Below, piece by piece: positions 6,297 to 10,974 of a stretch of 10,974 bases of DNA (position 1 is its first letter; each line of letters starts with the position of its first letter). Made by a program: the position numbers and the translations under genes. Source of the stretch: Anaerolineales bacterium (GTDB lineage Bacteria > Chloroflexota > Anaerolineae > Anaerolineales > Villigracilaceae); assembly GCA_015489255.1 (NCBI GenBank), contig WGAD01000376.1, forward strand, positions 1 through 10,974, given 5' to 3'. The notes under the pieces were generated by a model that saw only the letters and a program-made list of their open reading frames with translations, was not told where the DNA came from and searched no databases.

Positions 6297-7408
6297 TATC
6301 CTTCCGTAACGATTACATGCGTACCGTTGCCGGTCGGCCATTGAGATTGCACGTCCGGATTGTCCAGGCTGACCGCCGGCGTCGTCCAGCGGAAGATCCA
6401 GCGGGCATCTTCCGGTGCCACGTTCACGCAGCCGTGAGAGCGCGGGGTGCCAAAATCGTTGTGCCAGAAGGCCGCATGAATGGCGATCCCCGTGCCCGAA
6501 AACAGCACCGTCCAAGAAACGGCCGGCGTATCGTAACCAGCGCCGGTCGTCCCGCCCACCATGTGGATGGACAAGGCCTTCCGCCAGGTGATGTGTTCCC
6601 CCTGCGGCGTGCTCCACTTGTCCACCGGATTGCCATACGCATCGAAGCGCGCCCCGCTGGAAATGCGGCAGAAGTACACCTCCCGCTGCCCCTCATAGCA
6701 AGACAGGGTTTGATACGTCAGGTTTACCACCACCCGCTTTTCTGCCGGGTCCACCTCCGGGTGAATGGGCGCCACGTCTTCCGGCGTCAACGGATGAAAC
6801 GCGCGCCCCTCCGCCCAGAAGATATCGCCAAACCCGTAACCATGCCCGGGGTCTTCGTTAAAGCGATACCAGATGACCCCGTTTTCTTCTTTGACGGCAT
6901 CGATCCAGACAATTTGCGAATAATACAACCGCGGCGTCAGGCCATAGTCCAGCAAGTCCCGCGCCCAGGGCGAGCGGGCCGGCGGGTTGGCGAGCACCAG
7001 GTCGACATAAGGCACCGTGACCTCGGCCCAAAACCCCGCCTTCCCCGCCGGCATGGAGGATAGCGGCTCATTGGGCAAAAATTGCACCCTTTGCAAATAG
7101 GGCGCGTACACATAGCCCTGGTCGGTCTCTACCCAGGTTTGATTGATGTAATTGGGCTTGGAATCGGGCACGGCCAGTACCCGCTTCCAGGTGACGATGG
7201 CATCCTCATACAAAGTATCCAGCGTCTGGCTGCTTTCAAAAGGTTCTGCCTTGAGGGGGATTTTGCCGTCCGTGTTGTTGCGCCCCAGCCAAACCCCTTG
7301 CGGCCAATCGTTCAGCGGCTGCCAGCGCGTCAGCGGGCGCAACGCCAGCCCGCCCAACCCCAGGGCCGAAAGTTTCAGGAAATCACGGCGTGAAAGTTCG
7401 TTCGACAT
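6290..7408 (-). CDS. L,D-transpeptidase (YkuD domain) with Tat-type signal
   Basis: A 372-residue exported enzyme of the YkuD family that forms 3-3 peptidoglycan cross-links or anchors proteins to peptide stems. The N-terminus SRRDFLKLSALGLGGLAL is a twin-arginine (Tat) motif followed by a hydrophobic stretch; no clear AxA cleavage site follows. Residues ~40-110 may be an SH3-like wall-binding part (low confidence). The catalytic domain spans ~225-368, with His311 and the signature SHGCVN: Ser324, His325, Gly326 and the nucleophile Cys327. An additional short conserved stretch is ISSGARFDAYG (249-259). GGAG at 7417-7420, eight bases before the ATG, supports the start. It lies 27 bases after the alpha/beta-hydrolase gene and 25 before ccdA, so all three are probably co-transcribed. 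The active-site cysteine works outside the cytoplasm, which gives a possible link to CcdA as a source of reductant. Confidence 0.93.
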   Translation of the reverse strand: MSNELSRRDFLKLSALGLGGLALRPLTRWQPLNDWPQGVWLGRNNTDGKIPLKAEPFESSQTLDTLYEDAIVTWKRVLAVPDSKPNYINQTWVETDQGYVYAPYLQRVQFLPNEPLSSMPAGKAGFWAEVTVPYVDLVLANPPARSPWARDLLDYGLTPRLYYSQIVWIDAVKEENGVIWYRFNEDPGHGYGFGDIFWAEGRAFHPLTPEDVAPIHPEVDPAEKRVVVNLTYQTLSCYEGQREVYFCRISSGARFDAYGNPVDKWSTPQGEHITWRKALSIHMVGGTTGAGYDTPAVSWTVLFSGTGIAIHAAFWHNDFGTPRSHGCVNVAPEDARWIFRWTTPAVSLDNPDVQSQWPTGNGTHVIVTEGYA

Positions 7409-7435
7409 CGCTTCAACTCCAATTCGGGCGGGATT

Positions 7436-8110
7436 TCATCGCTGGGGCGCTTCTCCTGCTGAGAAGTACTGCTTCATCACCTGCAAACACGGCGCGCTGA
7501 CCTTGTGCCCCATCGGGTGAGCGCAAAACTGGACTTCTGCGCCTGCCTCTTCCAAAGCCTGCGCCAACCCTTCGGCCCTGGCGAAAGGCACCAGCTGGTC
7601 GGCCTGGCCGTGCGAAAGAAAGATCGGCTTGCCCTGCAAACGAGAAGCGTCCAGGTAGGGTTCTGTTCCCGGCGGCAAAAAACCGGCCAGCAGCGCAGCC
7701 CGCCGGATGCGTTCCGGCGCCACTGCCAGCAGCACGCTGGTCAGCGCTGCCCCCTGGCTGAAGCCCATCACATCCATCTGCGAAAAGGTCCATTCACGGT
7801 GGCGCATCAGGCCGTCCAGCCAGGTCAGCATGGCTTCTGCGGCTGGCCGCAGCTCCTGAAACGTCGGCCAACCCCAGGTTCCCGGGCGCATCCGGCGCCA
7901 GGAAAACCCTTTGCGCTCAGCGCGGTAGGGCGCACGCGGCGCGATAAGCCAGGCAGAGAGGGGAAAATCGCGGGCAAAGACCCACATCGAATTCTCGTCT
8001 CCAGTCCAGCCGTGGATGAGCAAAACCAGCCGCTCAGGCGGCGTCGTTATGGGGATGCTTTCGCGGAAAGTCCAACCGTCCCAGGTGCGTTGTTCCGTGC
8101 GTCGTTCCAT
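7436..8110 (-). CDS. Alpha/beta-hydrolase, carboxylesterase/phospholipase-like
   Basis: A 224-residue cytoplasmic serine hydrolase with no visible signal peptide. The fold markers are in order: LIHGWTGDE (oxyanion region, HG at 33-34), nucleophile elbow GFSQGA with Ser118, Asp171 in HGQADQLVPF, and His202 in PMGHKVS. The size and the GFSQGA plus MGH motifs match the short carboxylesterase/phospholipase family (YpfH and Est-like, Pfam Abhydrolase_2), which hydrolyse small or acyl esters; the true substrate is unknown. AGGAG at 8117-8121 is six bases before the ATG. It follows the patatin gene by 42 bases and precedes the L,D-transpeptidase by 27, with no terminator between, so it is likely in the same transcript. 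Confidence 0.87.
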   Translation of the reverse strand: MERRTEQRTWDGWTFRESIPITTPPERLVLLIHGWTGDENSMWVFARDFPLSAWLIAPRAPYRAERKGFSWRRMRPGTWGWPTFQELRPAAEAMLTWLDGLMRHREWTFSQMDVMGFSQGAALTSVLLAVAPERIRRAALLAGFLPPGTEPYLDASRLQGKPIFLSHGQADQLVPFARAEGLAQALEEAGAEVQFCAHPMGHKVSAPCLQVMKQYFSAGEAPQR

Positions 8111-8152
8111 CGTTCACTCCTGCGCTCCGGTGGTAAAGGCTGGGCAGCGCGC

Positions 8153-9067
8153 CTACCGCCCCCACCACAGGCGGCCAATGAGGTGTCGCGGCCAGGGGCG
8201 CAGCAAATCGCGGATCTGCGGCAGCGCCTGCAAAGCAGCTTGTTCGCCCAGTTTCACCACGGAGCGCACGTCCACCGGTTCCAACGTGCCGATGTGAGAA
8301 ACCGGCGGATAGATGACCAGCTCCGGCGCATCAACTTGCAGACGCAAATCGGCCAACGCCCGGTTGGCCAAATCTACCGACTCCATGAACAGGTTGAAAG
8401 CCTGGGCCAGGCGCATGCGGGTGATGCGTTCCACCACCTGGGAGGCGATAGGATTGCTGATAGAAATGGGCAGTTCCCAGGTACGGCCGCCCTGGTCCGG
8501 GCGCGGCGTCAGAGCCACGGCCAACACCGGATAACCGGGCGCCAGCAGGCGCGCCACCGATACGGGGATCGGGTCCAGCACCCCGCCGTCCACCAGGCGA
8601 AAGCCGTTCAGCATCCGTGGCGGAAAAACACCGGGGATAGCGATGGTGGCCAAAAGGGCATCCACCAGCGGCCCTTCTTGCAAGATCACCTCGCGCGAGG
8701 TGTTCAAGTCCACCGCCGTCACCGCACAGGGGATCTGCAGATCGGCAAAAGTTTGCTCGCCCAGATGCTCGCGCAAGAAAGCTTCTGCCTTTTGCAGGCT
8801 GAAGATAGCCGGTTCCTCGCTCTGCGGGCGGCCAAAGAAGGTATCCTGGTCGGCATTGGCAAAGATCTCTTCGATCTCATCCGGTTTGAAACCGGCAGCA
8901 TAAAATACAGCCACCAATCCCCCTGCGCTGGTGCCAGCCACGGCCACGGGTTGAACGCCTTCGCGTTCCAACACCCGCAGCACGCCAATGTGCGCGTTGC
9001 CGCGCGAGCCGCCGCCGCCCAGCGCCAGAGCCAGTTTCGAGGAAGTGCGGTTGGTCATCCGTTTCAT
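8153..9067 (-). CDS. Patatin-like phospholipase (RssA/YchK-type)
   Basis: A 304-residue protein of the bacterial patatin-like family, Ser-Asp dyad lipid acyl hydrolases. The oxyanion loop GGGGSRGNAHIGVL begins at residue 17, the nucleophile is Ser47 in GTSAGG, and the catalytic Asp160 lies in LVDGGVLDPIPV. The core ends near residue 200. The remaining ~100 residues, including an Arg/Leu-rich tail (LRPWPRHLIGRLWWGR), look like a helical C-terminal region found in RssA-like proteins. No signal peptide or membrane helix is seen. The ribosome site before ATG 9067 is weak (AGAAAG); a second in-frame ATG three codons on (9058) is possible. A good promoter lies just upstream, so this appears to be the first gene of a four-gene unit ending with ccdA. 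Physiological substrate unknown. Confidence 0.9.
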   Translation of the reverse strand: MKRMTNRTSSKLALALGGGGSRGNAHIGVLRVLEREGVQPVAVAGTSAGGLVAVFYAAGFKPDEIEEIFANADQDTFFGRPQSEEPAIFSLQKAEAFLREHLGEQTFADLQIPCAVTAVDLNTSREVILQEGPLVDALLATIAIPGVFPPRMLNGFRLVDGGVLDPIPVSVARLLAPGYPVLAVALTPRPDQGGRTWELPISISNPIASQVVERITRMRLAQAFNLFMESVDLANRALADLRLQVDAPELVIYPPVSHIGTLEPVDVRSVVKLGEQAALQALPQIRDLLRPWPRHLIGRLWWGR

Positions 9068-9102
9068 CGCTTTCTGCTTTTCAGCGGGTTTTCAATGGGG
9101 TG

Positions 9103-9132
9103 ATTATACTGCATCATCCAGATGAAGGTCAG
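9103..9132 (-). promoter_or_regulatory. Predicted sigma70-type promoter for the patatin-to-ccdA unit
   Basis: On the - strand a perfect -10 hexamer TATAAT lies at 9108-9103. Eighteen bases upstream is CTGACC (9132-9127), matching four of six -35 consensus positions. The predicted start would be near 9096, giving a ~29-base leader before ATG 9067. It lies in the only gap between the GNAT gene and the patatin gene, and stands out as AT-rich in GC-rich surroundings. Confidence 0.5.
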
Positions 9133-9140
9133 ATGAAGAC
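9119..9140. repeat. 11-bp imperfect tandem repeat over the -35 region
   Basis: CAGATGAAGGT (9119-9129) is followed directly by CAGATGAAGAC (9130-9140), identical in nine of eleven bases. The pair covers the predicted -35 element of the patatin promoter and could be an operator or a small duplication. With only two copies, chance is not excluded. Confidence 0.4.
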
Positions 9141-9150
9141 CAGGCGCGGC

Positions 9151-9585
9151 TTAGTCTTCAAAAGGGTAAAAATACAGGTTCGTCTGCCAGCGGCGAAAGC
9201 CCATCTTCTGATACAACCGGTTGGCGGCCTGGCGGCGCGGGTTGGAAGTCAGCGCCACGCCATTGGCGCCCGCTTCCCGCGCCCGGCGCAAGGCCTCTTG
9301 CACCAAAGCCTGCCCCAGGCCGCGCCTACGGGCTGCCGCATCTACCACCACGTCCTCGATGCGGGCGCGGACGCCGGTCGGCACGCGGTAAACCACCAGG
9401 GTCAGCAAACCCTCGATCCGCCCGTTGGGCGCTCGGACCGCTAGCAGCTGACTGCCCGGCGCATCCAGCAAGGCTTGCAGGGCGACGGCATCCGGCGGCG
9501 GGTGGTTGGTCGTCAACTGTGGGATCAGACGTCCCACCGCCTCCAGCAAATCTGCATCTATCCGTTCCATTCTCTCAACGCGCAT
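9151..9585 (-). CDS. GNAT family N-acetyltransferase
   Basis: A 144-residue acetyl-CoA-dependent acetyltransferase. The core is typical: ARIEDVVVDAAARRRGLGQA (74-93) holds the acetyl-CoA pyrophosphate loop RRRGLG (86-91). The later SNPRRQAANRLYQKMGF (114-130) is the usual motif B ending, with a Tyr125 that could act as the general acid. The N-terminal ~70 residues carry the acceptor site, so the substrate cannot be named. AGGAGG at 9592-9597, six bases before ATG 9585, fixes the start, which makes the gene overlap the aldolase stop by 11 bases; a second ATG at 9570 lies just past that stop. The overlap implies coupling with the aldolase gene. It is the last gene before the patatin promoter. 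Confidence 0.9.
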   Translation of the reverse strand: MRVERMERIDADLLEAVGRLIPQLTTNHPPPDAVALQALLDAPGSQLLAVRAPNGRIEGLLTLVVYRVPTGVRARIEDVVVDAAARRRGLGQALVQEALRRAREAGANGVALTSNPRRQAANRLYQKMGFRRWQTNLYFYPFED

Positions 9586-10246
9586 GTTCGGCCTCCTGCC
9601 GCCGGGCCTGCAAACGCGCCAGCGCCGCCGGCGGGATGCGCTCCACCCGCCCCAACGCCTGCGCCCGCCAATAGACCTCCGCCACGTGCTCGATGCGTTC
9701 CAGGTGGGTGAGTGCAGTCTCCAGGTCGGGGCCGACGGTCAGCGAGCCGTGCTGGCGCAGCAGCAAGGCGTCGTGGTCGGCGATCAGATCGCGGATGACC
9801 GTCGCGTTCTCGTCGCTGGCCGGCGTGGCGTAAGCCGTCACCGGCACCGGCCCCATCGTCAGCAGCACCTCGGGCAGCACGTCCAGTGGAAAGGGCTGTC
9901 CGGCTACGGTCAGGGCCGTGGCAAAGACGGGGTGCGCGTGCAGCACGGCGTAAACGTCCGGTCGGCGGCGATACACTTCCAGGTGCATGGGGGTTTCGGA
10001 AGAGGGGCGGCGTCCCGCTGCGCCGCGGCGCAGACGTCCATCCATATCCACCAGGATCAGGTCTTCCGGCTCCAGGCGTCCCTTGCAAACGCCCGAGGCG
10101 GTGATCAAAATACCCTCCGCCAGCCGCACCGAGATATTACCATCGTTGGCCGTCAGCAGACGCCGCCGATAGGCGATCGCGCCGCAGGCGATGATCGCGC
10201 GCACGGCATCTTGCCAGAGAGGAGGCGTGTGAGCAAAACGCAGCAT
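9575..10246 (-). CDS. Class II aldolase/adducin family protein
   Basis: A 223-residue zinc-dependent enzyme of the class II aldolase family (L-fuculose-phosphate aldolase, ribulose-phosphate 4-epimerase, MtnB-type dehydratase). Visible motifs are TANDGNISVR (32-41), TASGVCKG (49-56), RPSSETPMHLEVY with the catalytic-type Glu84, HAHP with zinc ligands His103 and His105, and RQHGSLTVG with His166 as third zinc ligand. All metal and catalytic residues appear present. The substrate is undecided: the family covers fuculose-1-P, rhamnulose-1-P, ribulose-5-P and methylthioribulose-1-P, and no sugar or methionine-salvage gene lies beside it. AAAGGAA sits about five bases before ATG 10246. It overlaps the GNAT gene and is separated from ileS by 155 bases. 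Confidence 0.9.
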   Translation of the reverse strand: MLRFAHTPPLWQDAVRAIIACGAIAYRRRLLTANDGNISVRLAEGILITASGVCKGRLEPEDLILVDMDGRLRRGAAGRRPSSETPMHLEVYRRRPDVYAVLHAHPVFATALTVAGQPFPLDVLPEVLLTMGPVPVTAYATPASDENATVIRDLIADHDALLLRQHGSLTVGPDLETALTHLERIEHVAEVYWRAQALGRVERIPPAALARLQARRQEAEHAR

Positions 10247-10401
10247 GTCTTTCCTTTCGTTTTTCCGGGTCGTCAGCGCCCTGATTTTACCCCATCCCGC
10301 CGCCGGCAGCGGGACAGCGCAGGCGGCGGCGATAATTCAAGGGCGGGCAACGATCTGCCGCCGCCCGCCCATCTTTTCGCGCCGCTGCTGCCCTGCCTCG
10401 C
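10247..10401. other. 155-base intergenic region between ileS and the aldolase, with competing GC-rich inverted repeats
   Basis: No gene is seen. Two stems share a right arm: GGGCGGGC (10341-10348) with GCCCGCCC (10363-10370), 8 bp, and GGCGGCGGC (10322-10330) with GCCGCCGCC (10357-10365), 9 bp. They overlap at 10363-10365 so cannot both form fully. A smaller stem, CCCGC (10296-10300) with GCGGG (10309-10313), follows. The first stem lies 32 bases past the ileS stop but is followed by TTGAATTATC on the - strand, not a real T run, so it is at best a weak terminator or an mRNA end-stabilising structure. Confidence 0.45.
10284..10289 (-). promoter_or_regulatory. Possible -10 element for the aldolase-GNAT pair
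   Basis: TAAAAT on the - strand (five of six to TATAAT) lies 37 bases before the aldolase ATG. This is nearly the same spacing as the patatin promoter to its gene. No good -35 is seen at 16-18 bases upstream, where the sequence is GC only, so support is weak. Confidence 0.25.
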
Positions 10402-10974
10402 TCAGGCCTTACGCAAACCGAGGGTCAACGTCTGTCCGTCGAAACGGGCTTCCTGGCGCGCAATTTCCGCCGGAGGGGCGGCAAACCGGAGATCATCGGC
10501 CAGGGTTTCCGTGGTGATGTAGTCCGCATACTGGCGCAGTGCAGCCTCCAGGTCTGGCGAAGCGTCCAGGTACAGGTAGATGTGATCGGCCACGTCCAGG
10601 CCGGTTTTCTTGCGTAAGTCCTGAATGTAGCGCACGGCCTCGCGCGCCCAGCCTTCCGCCTGCAATTCGGGCGTGAGGCGGGTCACCAAAGCCGCCAGGT
10701 ACGGCCCATCGGAGGCGACCGAAAAACCTTCCTGGGCTTCCACCAGCACATCCACTTCTTCTGGCAAAATTCGCAGAGTTTCGCCTTCCACCGTCAACGA
10801 GATAGGCTGGCCAGCCATCAATTGGCGGGCGGCTTCTTCGGCATCCAGCGCCAGCAACGCCTGGCGAATGGCTGGGAAGCGGCGGCCATACTTTTGCCCC
10901 AGTTGTTTGGGCAAGGGCTTGAGACGGTAGCTGATGGCGTCGCCGCTGGCATCCAGCAAGCGCACGCGCTTGAC
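10402..10974 (-). CDS. ileS: Isoleucyl-tRNA synthetase, C-terminal part (5' end beyond window)
   Basis: The frame runs off the right edge, so only the last 190 residues are present. They match the C-terminal region of class I isoleucyl-tRNA synthetase: VKRVRLLDASGDAISYRLKP, the KPLPKQLGQKYG stretch, and ELQAEGWAREAVRYIQDLRK followed by TGLDVADHIYLYLD, the pattern of the long (eukaryote-like, type 2) IleS C-terminal domain. The HIGH and KMSKS active-site motifs would lie outside the window and cannot be checked. A GTG at 10965 is not a start, since coding sequence continues before it. The normal stop is TGA at 10404-10402. A type 2 IleS is often associated with mupirocin tolerance, but that cannot be judged from this fragment. 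Confidence 0.88.
   Translation of the reverse strand, partial: VKRVRLLDASGDAISYRLKPLPKQLGQKYGRRFPAIRQALLALDAEEAARQLMAGQPISLTVEGETLRILPEEVDVLVEAQEGFSVASDGPYLAALVTRLTPELQAEGWAREAVRYIQDLRKKTGLDVADHIYLYLDASPDLEAALRQYADYITTETLADDLRFAAPPAEIARQEARFDGQTLTLGLRKA

Noticed and set aside
6242..7063. A 273-codon + strand frame
   Set aside because: Antisense to the L,D-transpeptidase, with no domain or convincing ribosome site; judged a shadow.
7505..9103. A 532-codon open frame on the + strand
   Set aside because: It lies antisense to the patatin and alpha/beta-hydrolase genes, which carry complete catalytic motifs. Its translation is rich in Arg, His and Gln with no recognisable domain, as expected for a shadow frame in GC-rich DNA.
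9131..9159. Inverted repeat TGAAGAC/GTCTTCA at the end of the GNAT gene as a terminator
   Set aside because: The 7-bp stem has a 13-base loop, overlaps the stop codon and has no T run on the - strand.
10341..10370. The 8-bp GC stem as a clear ileS terminator
   Set aside because: The following bases on the - strand (TTGAATTATC) do not form a T run. It is kept only as a feature of the intergenic region.
10247..10401. A T-box leader
   Set aside because: The gap lies downstream of ileS on the coding strand, not upstream, and I see no T-box core or specifier arrangement.
9506..10522. A 338-codon + strand frame
   Set aside because: Runs antisense through the aldolase gene, the GC-rich gap and the end of ileS. 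The composition is low-complexity and no motif is seen.
1..10974. CRISPR array, tRNA gene, insertion sequence or prophage
   Set aside because: No regularly spaced repeats, cloverleaf, transposase motif or terminal inverted repeats were seen on either strand. This was a reading by eye and is not exhaustive.

Overview
The window looks like chromosomal DNA from a GC-rich bacterium with a Gram-positive-like cell-division gene set. My best guess is a Chloroflexota member, perhaps Anaerolineae. The reasons are a surface-type TPR/lytic transglycosylase with a Ser/Thr/Pro-rich stretch, a Tat-exported L,D-transpeptidase, a ylmD-ylmE-ylmG style cluster, and a glutaredoxin-like domain fused to DUF2085. 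This placement is an inference from gene content, not from a marker gene. I see no tRNA, rRNA, insertion sequence, CRISPR array or phage gene. The region reads as a tightly packed housekeeping segment.

Layout. One gene is on the + strand: the lytic transglycosylase at the left edge (1-2282, 5' end missing). All the rest is on the - strand and is described here in transcription order, from right to left. The 3' end of ileS enters from the right edge (10974-10402). A 155-base GC-rich gap with competing hairpins follows, then a class II aldolase overlapping a GNAT acetyltransferase. After a recognisable promoter (9103-9132) come a patatin-like phospholipase, an alpha/beta-hydrolase, an L,D-transpeptidase and CcdA. 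A strong UUCG-loop terminator (5505-5531) closes that group. The last group is the glutaredoxin-DUF2085 membrane protein, PgeF/YlmD, YggS/YlmE, YggT/YlmG and a DUF167 protein. It ends at a second terminator (2300-2330) placed between it and the convergent transglycosylase gene.

How the genes fit together. Two enzymes act on peptidoglycan (lytic transglycosylase and L,D-transpeptidase), and PgeF belongs to a family linked to peptidoglycan fidelity and nucleoside metabolism. YlmD, YlmE and YlmG form the conserved neighbourhood that usually sits beside ftsZ and sepF, but neither ftsZ nor sepF is here. CcdA and the glutaredoxin-DUF2085 protein sit side by side and suggest thiol-disulfide traffic across the membrane. 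Patatin and the alpha/beta-hydrolase are two serine hydrolases probably acting on lipids or esters.

Nothing here is clearly a new defence or mobile system. The most interesting item is the glutaredoxin-DUF2085 fusion. Its predicted topology puts a CxxC in the cytoplasm and a second cysteine pair outside, next to ccdA. Several start codons were moved inward from the longest reading frame because strong Shine-Dalgarno sequences mark the internal ATG.
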